DNA of 64,000 nt from Elysia crispata (lineage: Eukaryota > Mollusca > Gastropoda > Plakobranchidae), in NCBI GenBank assembly GCA_033675545.1, contig JAWDGP010005718.1, positions 841,001 through 905,000 of the forward strand, read 5' to 3'. Positions 23,901 through 39,400 of the stretch are shown here, piece after piece (position 1 is the stretch's first letter; the number at the start of each line of letters is the position of its first letter). The notes under the pieces were generated by a model that made no database searches, had not been told where the DNA came from, and saw nothing but the letters and a program-made list of their open reading frames with translations. Position numbers and translations under genes: made by a program.

Positions 23901-26900
23901 TGGTTGAGCTAATTAAATATGATTTTATTAATATCAGAAGATTTTTTCTATCAAACTTGCTAATTAGATATTCTCCAATATAAAAAGGGAAGGCGATACA
24001 CTGTTGATTTTTCTATTTAGAGCTGAATGATGCTAAAAGTCATACAAATGCATAAATCAAATGGCTTTAGAGTAATATATTTCCCTAAATTATTATAAAA
24101 TTCCTTTGAAGGGTAATATGCAGAAATATTAGGACTTATACCAAACTCCCAAGTTGCTCAAATATCCAAAGTCTTATCAGTCCTAAACATCAGTCGTTTT
24201 CTTTGCATTGTTTTAAAAATTAATTTTAATCTAAACAGAAGATTGCACCATTATTAAAGCATTGAAAATTATCTCTTAAAAAAAGATTTGAGAGACTTTA
24301 AAAATGTTTACTAAAATACTAAAACTTTTGCATTTTGATATTTGACAGCTGCAAACCTAAAAATAAAAAATAGAGAAAGATTTTAAGCGGGAGCAAAAGC
24401 AGGAAAATATTGTTTTAGATTAATCTTTGGTATATATTTAAAATAGTAATAAAATTAATTTCCCAAACAAAGGTTGCTTTCCTCATTTTTTTTTTTTTTG
24501 CAATATCAATCACAGTTGGCATAAAGAATACACAATACACACAGAATCAGTCATTCTAGTAAACATTTTCCTCAGCATAACACATTTACATATTTACAAA
24601 TATGTCAGTAAAGGTGAACACAATGAAGTTTCTTTATCTTTCTGCCCTTTACAGATTCATTCAATTTTCAAATGAAAGTATGATCATAGACAATACAACA
24701 TAAATCAACCATAAAGTGTTACATTTTATCAAAGTTGAAGTACGTTTGATATATAAAGCATATCTCAATTTTGTCTTCATCACAAAACATGGAAGTAAAA
24801 AAAAAGAAGAAAAGGAATTAACAAAAGGAAATATAGAAAAAAAAATACATAAGGACAGATGGCATACCAAGATGAACTTTAAAATAAAATTTTCATCATT
24901 AGAAACATTGGAACTCACCTATGAATATTCATTCATATTAGGGTAAAATATATATTTTTTGTACATAACTATGTTCATATAATGTTAAAACAAAAAATAA
25001 GCCTAGATAAAGCATTAATGTTAAAATACATATGACAACTGAAAAAAGGAAGGTATTGATTTCAAAGTGAGAGAAGAAAATAGCGCAATCTGAAATACAG
25101 TGGTAATATAAGTCTGACATAGCCCTTATATAATATTAACCCCACAAGCATAAAGATCATCAAAAAAATGACACACACAAATGACTAAAAAATTTCAATA
25201 TGAAAAACTATTCAATTTAATATCATGTCTTGATACATATTATTGTTAAGGAACACAAAAAGCATTATGTAAGATAATATAGAGCTGCTATGTTATGTTA
25301 TTGATTTATTACATGTGTGAGTATTTTGTGGGCTGCTTATATAAACAAATGTTGATGACTAGATTATGTTATGGTATGCATATATCGCAAGAAAAGATTT
25401 TGAAGTACTAAATGAAAGCACAAGAAATACAAGGTAGGCATTATACGTCCACAACTGTTTAAGATTGTTGCTCAGACTTAGGCTCGTAATGCTGAGATAC
25501 AAAATATTGCAGTCAACTATGTTCATATTTAATATTGAAAATAATTGAATTCGCAGAGGTGAAATTGCATATAGTTATCCACTTCTATCAAAATAAATCA
25601 GAATTTTGTTTTAAATGTTAGAATAGTTCAATAAATACATGAAAAAAATGTGTTTCCAAATTTGAACTTCAAATTTATACGAAATTTGTATAAAGTTATC
25701 TTTCTTCATTTCACAATTATTTTTTTTTTATAGGGAACAGCTCAAATCTTGACTTTCACATATCTTAGATTCAAGAAGGTATGAAAATAAAGATTGTCAG
25801 GAGTAATGGAGTTTTGTTTTTTTTTTTATCCAAAATGCTAAAAAAGTGGTCTGCATATCATGAAGAGTGCTTTGTATACACTGAATTTACATAAAAGCAG
25901 CAAAGGTAACAATAAAAAAAAGTTTTCACACAGATATGTGAATGAAGTTTGAAGACACTTAAGTAAGCAATAAATACAAAAATTCTAAATTGCAACACAA
26001 CACTTGCAAAAAAAAAATAAAATAAAAACCTCTCTAATCTTACTACCTAATATGTATGAAGGAAATACTGTAAAAATACTGAACTCTTAAATATGTTTGC
26101 TCTAACTTATTTAGAAAGTAAAAAAGCACAATATACCTTCATTATCTAATTCACTCGTGATAAAATGTGTTCAGATGATATTTACAAATCATCTAATTTA
26201 GATCAGTTTTAGTGTTATAAATACTTTTTAGTTCATAAAAAAAAATAAAAACTCCAAAAAACTCTCTATGAGAGCCTAATTTAAATTGTTCCTACTTCCT
26301 GTCAACTTCAATGACAGCTCTGTGAGAGAAGATTAAGTAACTAAAAAGCGATATGGCACAAATGACCAACGTAAAAACGTACCCTTTTGTTGGGCAAAAG
26401 CCAATATCACACACTTTTACCTCCGTAAACTTATAATTACCACACAAAATTGTCTTCCTGCTATAATGCATTTCTAGAGCAGAGAAGTATTTGACATCAA
26501 AAGAATATCTATATTGGCTTGTTTGCAGTTTGCTACCACATGAAGCTTAAAAATCTGACCTTTATACACCACGCACCAAACTGCATGGAATAAAATATAT
26601 CAGAGATTTTACTGAAAATTTCTTAAAAGCTAAATTTCACATTAATGTATTTGTGCTCCAAAATTATTTTTCTTCAAAGTACCACAATGAAATCACCTTT
26701 GAAACCTTCAAAATAGTAAAACTTGTAAAGCATTCACAAACCAAGTTTAACTCATAACACGATGAGGGTTTTGCACCTATTTTAAAAGTTTTTCTCCAGC
26801 TGTTAGTATTTATTATCTCTAAGGTTATTGGGGCAATTACATATGTGTGCTAAATGATATGTCTTTTAAGCATATTTTTTATTTCTGTGACCTGTTGTAT

Positions 26901-27466
26901 GAACAATAAATTAGATTCCCTTAAGAATAGTTTGAGGTCATTAAAAATACGTTTATATCATAAAAAGTACATAGTTTTGTAAATTCAATATTAAATGCAC
27001 TAAAATGCTCAGATCTTAATTTGGAAAGATACCCGAAGAAACCCAGCCTAAGTTTTCACATGATAATGCTGACTTCAATGTTCAAGCTTTAACTGATCAT
27101 AACCTCTAATTCAAAAAGAACTTATTACACCTAATATCTAAAAGTACAAATAACTTTACAAATAGTGATCCTCTGCTCAGGCCTTTCTTTTTTTGCAAAG
27201 CTTGAAAAATATTAAAGGCACATGTTAAGATAACCCGTCTCCTGACGCTTTTTTATATGTTTGAAACTTTCATCTTTTGAAGCCAAGCATGGTGGAGATT
27301 CCCATAAAATGGAATAAAAACATTAAATCAAAGAAACAAAGATAGGGGATCATCTAAAGGCAGACACTTCCTTGCTTTTGAATCAATAAGAGTTAAAAAA
27401 AAAAAAGGATGGATCTGGGTAAGGCAAAGCTTGGCAAAAGCAGCAGGGAAGAAGAATGTGCAGCTT
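20939..27466 (-). other. HOOK 3' UTR (short isoform) or 6.5-kb last intron (long isoform)
   Basis: Very A+T-rich and free of long microsatellites, unlike the DNA below 20.5 kb. For the isoform that stops at 27467, AATAAA hexamers on the gene strand lie at 26878-26883 and 26809-26814, about 585-660 nt after the stop. No further coding exon is recognisable inside. Confidence 0.5.
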
Positions 27467-30400
27467 TCACCTTGGGCTGGTGCTGTTGTGTAAAGAGTTG
27501 ATGGTGTTGGCTCGTCTTGTGTGCACTGCCCTCTGTCGTGCTAAGAAGGACTGGCCCATAGAGCTGTTGGCCAAACGTTCCTCTGCTGCCTGCCTGTGCA
27601 ACTGCATCCCCTAGTGTAAATTAGTGTAAAAAAAAAGAAATTTCAGATATTAATGAACTTGAACCAATAAAAGGTGTTGATAGCATACAATTTTAACAGC
27701 AGTACCCATTATCAAATTTGACACCCAGTATCTTTTCATAATAAAATGAGTTGGGAAATGGGTCCGAAATACTAAGTTTTCTGTACCCTAGAATAGACTC
27801 ACATTTAACTAAGCAAATTTCTACAAGTATGACAAAATTAATCAATAAGCATATACATAACACAAAAACATGGGCAAATAAATGAACAAAGATATAACCA
27901 AAAAGCATATCTGTATACAAGAAGAAGACTGTTTAATGAATCGGCATTACTCATTATTTACAAGACAGTTTTTGACATTTTTTATGGTGGAGTTATGATG
28001 TTTCAATCAAGCTTTAACTCATGCAAATGCTAAATCAACAATTTCTACTCCTGGCAAATTGAATGAAAAGACACCCGTAATACAATAAAAAAAATAATCG
28101 TTTAGACAATGACATCTTGATCTCATCGAAGCTCTGCTAATGAAATAAGTTTGCTGAGTTTCAGCAAGTCTTTTTTTGTTCTTCCCTTACGGTCTAAGAA
28201 CAGTAGCTTTAATTTTTACTGTCATCATGTCAAGTGATATTCCTTTATTGACTTCAATGAGTTCAACCTGGCAGTTATTAATATATGACCTAGAAGCATG
28301 AAGAAAAATGGATATTCTTAGAAAACTCATTCTAAGTGACAATAGCAGAACCAAAGCTCTAAGACCACTAGATGAGACAGATGCAAGAATTAAGTCATGG
28401 ATTTAGAGCTTCAGGAGATTTTCATCGATCTATTACAACATAACCGATTTTTCACCTGAGTCCATAGAATGTCAGAAAGGACATTTGGTTGATTTGAGTG
28501 CCCAAGCTGTGAATATTGTCTTTTCAGTTTTATAGCCTTGTTCAAAGACTGAGCAGAATGAACTAAAGTAAGATGATATCATATCATATACTATTCTTAC
28601 CAATTAAAAAAGGGGGAAAATAAAAATAAGCATACCAGATTATACCAAGCAGTCACAACTAATCTTTCCTCTTTATCACGGATAGACTTCATCTTTTCTT
28701 GATCTTTCTGTAAAAGGGAGAACAAACCAAAAGACAATAACGAAAAATTTTTGTGTCAAACCACAAAATTTTGGACTTGGTAACAAGAACATTAGTCATA
28801 GAAAATAGAAAAAAATGTGTTGACCATTAAGGTTGTGAAAGGTTCAAAAAGAATTGATTGGCAAAGTCATTTTCCAAAATGCTAACATAAAGTTGGGCAA
28901 AATAACTTGGATCTAGTCCAGTTTGATTAAGTCAACATGAACTCAATTTTATCTGTTCTCCCTTTCTTTTTATTTGTCTATTACCTTGATCAGGTTAACC
29001 CCTAATGTTTTATCTCTTGTTGAGTTCAGATCCCAACAGGTCCACACAGGGCTTGACAGAGAGTTTCCATCTCAGTAAGATTTTCTAGACAATTGAGAAA
29101 GTAAAACCACCCAAAGACCTCCAGAGATTTTTTTTTTAGTTTTAATTTGACTTCAATTTGTACTTATCCCTAAAACTTAGGATAGAAAAGAGCAGAAGGG
29201 AAACAACAAAGGAAAAGAAGATTAAGACAAGAGGGAGTTTAGAGGAGTAGAAGAAGAAAAAGGAGGGTGAAAAGATGGGGGAGGATCTGGGTAAAGAAAA
29301 ACAGGTGAGGAAGCATAATAGGAGGATAATGATTGAGGTAAAAAATGGAAAAGGAGAAGCAGGAGCAGGAGGGTATGAGAGCAAGATGCGGGGAGTAGAC
29401 CGAGGGGAGAAGACGGATAGTTGTTATTTGAAGGAAAATCTGTCTAGTTACAATGAATGGGGAATTTAGAGAGAAAGATGTCATCACAACAACTAAGTAC
29501 CATGAGTTATGAATGTTTTTTCTTTTATTCTCTAGTTAAATGCATGCTGATTTGGATCTCTGGTTTCTGCAATGATACATGAAGGAAGAGGTTTAAATCT
29601 ATGTATATTTACTTTATATGGTTATTACCCTTAAATGATTTAGCATGGCTTTCTCAAAGGCATGAAAATTCTCAAAAGATTTAATGAAATCCATGTTTGA
29701 CTGTATAATACAATAAGTAAGACTCTCTAGCTTAATCCACTTGTTTGCTCCTACTTCTGATATGTGATTTATTCTACTTCGATATTAATTATATTTCTTT
29801 TTCTGAACTTTGAAATGAATACCAAACTACCATCCCTTGAAAACAAGCTTCCAAAATATTTAATTTTTTTAAAATGCTTTACCAACTATTTCCAGTAATA
29901 AAAGACTTGAACATGTATAGCATATATTGCTTAAAACTTATCAGCATGTAAAATTTGCTTAAAAATGTTTTTTGACTATTATTGTTAACAGTGGCTTTAT
30001 GCAGAAACAATTCAAGTTTAAAAAGTCTAATTAAGTACAAATGTAAAAAAATATGTCACCAATGTTTTTGTGTCATCACTGACAGAGCTATTAAAGCAAA
30101 ACGTCTTCTGAGTCAAATACAATTGTTTTTACTTAGTTCATTGTCCTTGAGTTCAAGTTGGTGACTGTTTTATATTTTTTTTAACATTTCTCAAACATCT
30201 TTGGTCTAGCTTTTATAGTTTCATTTATTAAGAACAAATATGCCTTTGAAATAAAAGAAGATATGAGTGAAGGAATACACTTAATACCAAAGATTTCTTA
30301 AAATACTCCAGAAATGAATAAAACAAACATTTGATAATGCTATACATTTTTTGTGTGTAAAATTCCATATGAAAGACTCTATCCCAGCTCTAATTTATGC

Positions 30401-33400
30401 AAATAATATGGTTCCTCTTTCAAAAATATATGTATTATGTTCAAAGCGTTTTTCCTCCAAGCATCATTTTCAGAAAGGCGCTGAATAGAAAAAAATTTGT
30501 TAGTTAGCAGTTAATGGGTGGACTGATTTGAAAGTTTCTGTTGTGGTAGCTTAAATATTATTCTGTCGCATCATTAATTTTTACTTGTTTTGATACTATA
30601 GTTCTGCTACTCCCCACACAGCCTAGTGGACAAAGGTGCTCAGAACAGACAAATGAGTTGAGCAGAAATGAGCTGAGCTGAGCTGAGCAGTGGTCTTTAG
30701 TCTGACTATGAGGCAGTAACATCCATTTAGCTTACAAAAGCATTTTTCATATCTGTAGCATAAAACCATTTCTTCTGAGATGTCTTCAACAATCAGTGGA
30801 GCACAAATTGTCACATGTCAAAATACTTCAAGTTAATTCACCTAGAAATGTTCTCCATGTAAACAAGGGACACATCTATCACAAACTTACCTCTAGATAG
30901 GAAATATAGCTATCTTTCTCATGTACTTGATTTTTCAGGGAGTATATTTCAGAAGTGGAGTCTGAATTGTGACGAGGATCCAGACTTTTTATCACCTTAA
31001 AAAATAAAGTGAATAAATAGTAGGTAAGGTTAAATGAAAGAGTAATATAATCGCTCAAATACCTGTACAAGCCGTGAGATTATTTGAGGATTTTCAGCGA
31101 TCAATGTTTAAAGATGTTTAATTTTCAACACTATAAAAATGTGGGGTGAAATTCTGTAGACAAAAAAAGGATATCTCTGCTACAATGCTGGCAGTTCTGA
31201 AAATTCCCATAAGCCATGCACAAAAAAATTTTTAAAATTTGCAATCAATCTTTTTATTTCAAACCCATATGAATATAACTTAAAATGTTCTTGCTATTTG
31301 TTGAGCATAATCTTGGACATTTCATAAAATTTGTGAAGTAAGGTAACTGAATCTTTATTAATGCCTCTATATATATTACTGTAAACAAATAAATTGTGTA
31401 TAGTGAAGATAATACAAAGCTACTGCTATACCAATTGAAATTTAAATGAGAAATTGTTAAAGCCATGACCACAGGGAAAGCTGTACCTGTGCAGTTTAAA
31501 TTTTGTGCAGTTTACAATTTTAAATTTGTAGTGTCATTCATTTATGCAATCTATATCTGAAAAAAATTTGCCCTCTGGTAACGTAAAAGTCAAGGTTTTT
31601 TACCCTTAAAAAGAGACCAAAGTTTTATATATGAAGAAATGGCCATTTTTAAAACAATGTGTTCATTGAGAAAAGTGCCACTTAAGACAATTTTCTTTAC
31701 AAACTAATTGAAATTCAATGAGAAATTATAAAAAGCTGTGACACGAATGGAAGATGTAATTTATAGTTGAGTTTTCTGTACTATCCACTATCTAAAAGTA
31801 GTTGTGCACTAACTTGTTCCATCTATGTGAAATGTTATACCTTCTGATAATCTAACAAATTATTTTTTTACTTTTAGAAAAGTGACCAAAATTGTACTCT
31901 CAAGTAATACATTTGAAAAAAAACAACAAAAAAAACACCGATGCCTTTATCAAGAAAAGTGGGACTTTGGATGATGTTTTTTAAAGATGAAGTCAACCTA
32001 GTTGTCAACTTACATTCTTAGCCTTCTCCAGGTATTTGCGGTATCTCTCCTCCATGACACAGATCTCTTCATCCTTGCGGGCAAGCTGATCAGCCAGCTC
32101 TGTATTCTTCTCACTCTGCTCTGTCAGCCGCTGTGTGAGCTCATCAGCCTGTTGCTGCCGCTGCTCCAGTTGCCTGTCTCGCTCCTCCACCCGCTGACGG
32201 ACCTCTTGAAGCTGTTGGCGTGTCCGCACTGCTTCATGGCTGCTGGCTGCTGTGGCCGACTTCTCTGTCTCTTGAAGATCCTCTAGCTGAGCCTGAACCT
32301 CCATGAGGCGCTGTGTCAACAACCTGAGAGTATAAAGCAAAACCTCCCGTCTTTGATAATCAGAGGCAACTGAAAAGGGTCTCACAGAGATAGGATGGTC
32401 CAACTTGCCACCATGTGGTTTTAACTTGCTCAGCTATGTTTTCCTTGCCTTATACTTAGTTAGTGACCCACATTCATAAATCTTTGATTCAGTATTGTCT
32501 TTATTTTCAGAAAAAAAAATCTTTATAATGACACTGTTTTCATGGTGAGCAAGTTTAAAACGATGGTTCTTGTACATTCATTTATTTTCAATCCTGAGTA
32601 AACATATACACAGAATTTTACGCTCACTCCCATAATAGATATTCAATTTTCATATTTTTCGTGAGGCAAAAAACCTATCTTATCTCATAACCATTACAAT
32701 GTTTCAAAATAATAATTAAAAGACACAAAAAAGCCCACTCCAATAATTTACACATCTCCTCTTGTTTCAACCCGATACCTGACTTCCGTCTCCAGCTCAT
32801 TCTTCCTCGCATTAGCAGCATCAAGCAGATCTGATGAGACAGTGGTGCTGTCCTCATTGCCAGCTCCAGAGCCCATCTTCAACATTTTGTTTTCATGCTC
32901 CAACCGCATCAAACGCTCCCTGCACATACACAGTGACATGGTCATTTATAAATTTGATCAACAAAGATTATCTGACAAAGACATACTATAAATCACCATC
33001 TTTTGTGGAAGTTAATAAATCTTAAAATTTTAAGATTGAAAAAATCCTATTAAATTTTGTATTAAATTATTGATAATCTGACACCTTATTTTGAGGCATA
33101 TGTCTTAAAGTTTATGTTATTAAGCCTGTTTAGAAGTTAAAGGCTATATCCTCCAGGATTCATGTCTCAATTTTCATTTCAAACTCAGCTTATTTTAAAA
33201 ATATTGCAAAATGAAACGAAGCCAATCCTTCTCTATGATAACCAGCTTTCATTGTAGAAGATTGACAGACATTGGAAGTCGGCAATATTGCCCATCAAGA
33301 GTAATACAAGACTGTAATGAGTTAGGAATCAATGAAATTGTCTAAAATCAAATTAAACTACTACCCTTGCAATCTCTAGGTTATCAAAATTTAAACTACA

Positions 33401-36400
33401 CGAGTGGCCTGGTGTTGATCTAAAGATAAAGTGAAGAATCTTATTCCATTTTCTGCAGAATGGTTCATAAAAACAAGCAAAGTTTGATGTATTACAGAAA
33501 AAAAAAATCAGCATCACCAACTTGTCATCAAAGAAAAGACTTGCTTTGCAATATTTCAATTAAAAATGCTATGTATTTCCTGAATTAAAATGCTATGCGA
33601 AATATATTTCAAAAATTGAAACAATGCTTTCTTTACCATATTCATAAGAAATCTCCTTAGTGAAAAAAAAGTCTGCCAAATTAGTGCCTTACACATTACA
33701 GGTACATGGTATAAGTAAGACACAAATGAAAAATATAACAATTTTAGCCATAGGTAAAATGCAATACTCTCTAAGTTTCTTATTAGCATTTTCAGCTTGA
33801 ATGTCACAAATGGCTTGTTGATTGTTTTATACCACAGTCCACCTAATCTAAGTTTGAAATATTAAAATAATATAACCAAAACCATAGTTCACACAAAAAT
33901 GTGTCCTAAAGGTATCTATCAAAATCAAAGAAAAAAAAAATGATTATGAATTTATACAAAATAATATTAGAAAAGGTTTCCACATGTCTTACTTTACTTC
34001 TGGTGGCAGAGACAACATTTCCAAATTGCCCATGGGTTGTTCTAAATCTGCCGCAGTACCAAGTCCTGTGTTCTGAAACTGGGAACATTTCATCTCCTCG
34101 TTCATCTCTCGTAAGGAGTCACATTCCATTAAAACTCTCTGAAAAAAAAAAGGATGAGAAACATGCATTCCTAAAATCAATTGTCTTTTCAAAGCCAAGC
34201 AATGAAGATATGAAGATCTGGGGTTTGCCATAAAAATTTTTTTTGAAATTTTGTTTTAAACCTTGTCTGTTTCATCTGAGACACAAAAACATTTTCTTTT
34301 TCATATTTCAAACAGAAAATGGTGCAGAAGTGGCTTTATATTTCTCGGGTTAAATATGAGCCTAAAAAAATTCTCCTGTACTAGATGTGAGTCAATGTGC
34401 CATACATTCAACTCACTCCACACTATAAAATTCCAACAGTTGTTAGATTTGAAATTTAAAAAAAAAAATTTTTAACTCTCTAGGATAAAAACTCATTTTG
34501 TGGGCAGTTTTTATTGATACAGCAACTTTTGTAAAACCTAGGTGAACACAGTAAGATTAAAAATAGGGAGTATTTTGGGAGTTCTGAGCCTGAATTCTTC
34601 TTATGAAGGCTCTTTAATGGGTGGTTATTACTCATTGTCCTCTGTGGAGTTTCCCTTCTATTTCTTGAAGTCTAGTGAATGTAAAATCCTAGTCATCTTT
34701 CCCTCATCTGGATTGATGTACTTTCTCTTCATATTCATTTATCAGAATGATGATGGAGCAGTGTATTGATTACATCAATGGACTGCATAACAGGATGGCC
34801 TCTGGCTAGGACCAATATTACTACAAAATGAGAAAAAAAAATATTTGGTCCTCAGAAAAAATAAACAAAGAAAAGTACAAAAATATCCTCATACCATTAT
34901 GAAGAGATTCAAATTGAATACATAAAATTGCTAGTATCATTTCTCTTCACCTCTTTTTCACGCTGAAGTGTAGCAGTTTTCTCCTGCATGCGTTTAAACT
35001 CAAACTCAGCTTTGTCTGCCCTCTTAGTCTCCTCTGCTGTCTTGTTCTGGAGCTCTACTGTTTGCTTCTTGTAAGTTTCCAGTTGCTGTTTGAGTGAAGT
35101 CACTCTTTTCAGTTCCTTAAAAAAACAAAAGAAAAGAAAATTGCAAAAACTGAGCTTATATAAAAAAAATAGCATTGACTGCAGGGATATCTGGAAACTA
35201 TTAATCTTTTAAATAATTTCAGTTTGTAACTGAAGATTATAAATCTTTGAACAATATTCTAACGTGGTTGATATGGCAAAAATTAGGTTTGAAAATGAGA
35301 AAAAAAATGATTAAAATTCTCTATGCATTAATATAATAAGAAATATCAAATATCTTAAATTGCAATGGAAGTTAAAGATTTATTGCTAAAAAGGTATTTA
35401 GGTAGAAATGTTAGAATATTCTTTTCCCCAAAAAAAATTTACTGATGGCTCTAAAATCCTTTTGTTGAAATAAGAGGAAAAACATGCATACAGTGAAGCC
35501 AACTGGATTAATTTTTTTTTACAAAACTTTTTCGCATAACACAGCGGCCTTGCATATTGAATAATTGTATGTAAACACAAGCCTAGAATCTTACCTGTAG
35601 CAAATAAAAGACTCAATAAAATAATTGCACTTCCTAACCCATATCGATCTATATAGATCTAGACAAGATCTAAATGAAATCTTCACTCTAGATTTAACTC
35701 AGACTCTAGATCTACACCCTTCAGAACAGCCATTGCGCCCAACACAATCCTCCACTTTAATCATTTGTTGAAAACCACACTGCGCACATCTAATCTAGAC
35801 CTAAACTTTGAAATTTACTAAAGCCCTTGCGTTGGCATAAATCTAGATTCTAGATAGAGCTTTCCTTTAGATCAATCTTATTTTACAAAATAACACAATT
35901 CGAAAGCAAGATTGAGACCTCTAACCCAGATTATAGATAGATCTAGATCTACATCATGGCAGCATACCTGGGCAGTAAAAGCCTTCATATTTGATGTTTC
36001 CTAAGTCACTTATGGGTTACCTAAATTTTGCAACGTTTTTTGTACTTTGTACACTTCGTGATTTCCAGAAAATCTTCCCTCTTACCCCCTTTTCCGTCAT
36101 TCCTTGCAGAGTTGCAGCATGACTGACGAAGGAATGTGACAGACCTTTACGGAAATTTGACCAGTGATTTTTTTTTACTGAAAATCCGTAAATTTACAGA
36201 AAACTGGCATCATTGTGCATATAAATTATACCTACCTCTTCCATCTCAATTTGTTGCTGCATGTAGTTAGTATTTTTTTCCTCCATTATTTTCATCTGCC
36301 CTTTTAGATCACTCAAATCCTCTGATGATGAAATTATATAATGTATATGATCAAAGTGCAATAAATGAACATTCAAAAAAAGATTTGAACGCCATATTAA

Positions 36401-39400
36401 TTAATAAAAACAGAAAAGTTCATCATCATCAAAAAGGTAAAGAAAATAAGACAAATTTGACACATAGATAGGATGGCTGCATTACCAATATAAAAGTAAA
36501 CAGGGATTCCTATCTGTGATAAAATAACTGACTGATAAATGGTCTTAATACATAATGTCAAAGAATAAGCTGACTTTATAATTTTTCTAGGACATGACTG
36601 ATCAGTTGAAATGTTTAACTCACAACTGGAATCTCGGTGTTCAAACTACAGATTGCTGTTAGAAACTAAACAGCCCACATGAGCTAGATCAAATCTTTTC
36701 AAAACACATACATGAGATTTGATTTAAAAGTTCTTGCTGAAGTCAGAGTCTATTTGCACCTAATAAAGTCATTTCAAATTGTAACAGTTCTGATTTGAAG
36801 AATAATGATGGTAACTTCAAGGTATCCAGTATTTCTTCAAGGTATAATGGCAACATATGTAAAGAAAATAATCTATAAAGTAGTGTGGTACCATTTATAC
36901 TAATTTCTTTTAGAAAGTTCACTCACCTAATTTCTTTTTGTACAACTCAATAGTTGATTCAGATTTTGCCTGAAAAGTTGAAAAAGAAAATAAAATAATA
37001 TATAAAGTTCCAACAATTAGTAATACAAAATGTAAAATTCACATCCCTATTCTCATTACAGAAGGAAAACATTTATTTAATTACATAAATATGTTAAACC
37101 TTTGTCTGTGGCAATTTCAAGGCACTACTTAAAGACTGAAAAAAAAAAAAAATCAACAATTTTTTTTAATGCTATATCTGTATTTACTTGACACAATTGG
37201 ATTTAGTTTTTCAGACACCCAAAGTGGTTTACCTATTGAAAATTCCAAAAACAATAAAACTTTTAAAATCTCTGAAGAAGACAAATACAAAATAATTAAA
37301 AATAGATGTACAAAAAACATTTACCAATTGCTCTGAGGTGTGGCGTAAAATATCCAACTCATCTTTCATTGCTCTCGATTCAGATGCCAATTTGCTTAGT
37401 TCTGAATTCTGGTGAAATGATTAAAACAAAACATAAAAACAACCCCAAACATTTATAGCAATTGCTATGAAATAAAAGTTTAAAAGCCATTTAAATAATA
37501 AGAAGAAAAGAGAAAAGTCACACAGCCCCTTTAGGAAAAAAGTTTAGTGCACAAAAAATTGACTCCAATTTCTGATCATTCCCACTTAATAGCTGTTAAG
37601 TGTTAATTAGATCTAAGTAAAAATTCTTCATCACCACAACGCTTAATAAGCGTCAGTGACTACTTTAAATAAAATATACTTATGTTTTTACTCTTAAAAA
37701 AAAATACCTTCTCCTTGAGATCTGCAAAATCCTTGCTCAAAACTTCATATTTTATCCTAAAATCATCTTTTCCTGAAAAAAAAAAACCAAAACAATTAAA
37801 TATCAACAGCATTTCTTCACAATTTGTTTTCTTTTTTTTTCCTTTGTGATTTAGAGCCAGTTAAAAGAAACCAACCCATATTGATCTCATAGCAAACATG
37901 CACTAGATAATTTCCTTAGGATTCATTGTAAACTTCAAGGCTGTCAGATAGCATTAGAGCAATTTTTATTTAAGGGAAAAATTAGGGATATTTCATATCA
38001 GCACGATTTGCTTGGACCAAAGTTAAGGAAGTAATCAAACTATTTCAATGCTTGAGACACACACACAAAAATGAAAATGAAAAGGGGCTAACTCTCATTT
38101 TCGACGTTGCTGCAAACAAGACTGCTCTTTTAGGTTTCAGAGTCAAATGGGATCTTTCTGGATCTAAATGACTATGAAAAATCTTTAAATGGAAACTTTC
38201 AAAATATAAAATGACTTTTTTTAAAAAATAAAGCCATCAAATGCAACAGTCAAATTTTGATATGAAATGAAAAAAAAAAGGAAAGAAATATGACATCAAG
38301 CAAATATGAGTAACTGTTCCATGGTATGCAAAAATTGCAGGGGCCAGTTGATGAAAATCTTTTTTGAGCAGAATCAATGTAAACAAAAATCTTTTTCCTA
38401 GTTAATAAAATAAGGTAAATGACAAATATACCTGATTCTAATTTATAGATTTCCTCCTGTAATGTGTCCACTAAGCTTTGAAGCTGTCCCAATTTTTTCC
38501 CAGCTGGAGTACTGCATGAAAATAAATTATGAAGCTGTGACATTACTTCAAATAAAATAGCTGTGGTGTGGAAAGGCTAAAGTACCAATCACTCAATATG
38601 TGAAAATTCTGACTTGGCTTGTGTCAAGTTGGCTGCCTCGTAAATGTTAAAATGATCAACAAATCATACGTCTCTGTGCTGATTATGCTCTTGTAATACT
38701 GAATCTTACCAAATGGAATGTTTAAGATTTATTTTATCTTGAAGCAGATATAGACCAATCAAAAGTAATGAAGTGATATACATGTGTGTAGCAAGCAAGA
38801 GATAATAATTGAGGGATTGTAAAGGTGGATAGCTCCAACCTTCTTACAGCTTCAAACTGCATACAGTCTAGACACTTACAAGTGTGTCTAGGTGTTTGCC
38901 AGTACTTTGTTTACTCTTTGACTTCCCTAGTTATGTTCTTGACTTTAAGGCATATTAAATAGATGTGATGGCAGAGGAAATGATCCATTTGATCCGCCAG
39001 TATGGGCTTTCACATCCCATTATTCCCTTTCTCAAACTAAACACATACACACACACATATGTGCAATGGCTTAGTAGCAACAATCCTGATAAGGAAAGAG
39101 GCATTCAATTTCAGGATAAAATTGAGCTTTACATCTTTTTTTTTTTCAATCCTCCTTTTCCAAAAGCAAGTGCTTGAACATGTTTCACTACAAGAAAGAA
39201 TACTTAGTGATTTAAAATAAAAAGAAAAAAAAACATTATGTTTCACAGGTTTAGAGACAGAGTGGGCTCTAAGGCAGTGATATCTTGGAGACAGACCACT
39301 ACATGATCAATCCATCATTTGTCCAAATCTTCAAAGAAAACAGTCAATTTCAATAACAAAAATTTAAACCTGTAACTTCAGATTGGTCTATTGTGCATCT

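Noticed and set aside
32002-32286. 94-aa plus-strand Leu-rich frame
   Set aside because: Antisense shadow of the large HOOK coiled-coil exon 32014-32323.
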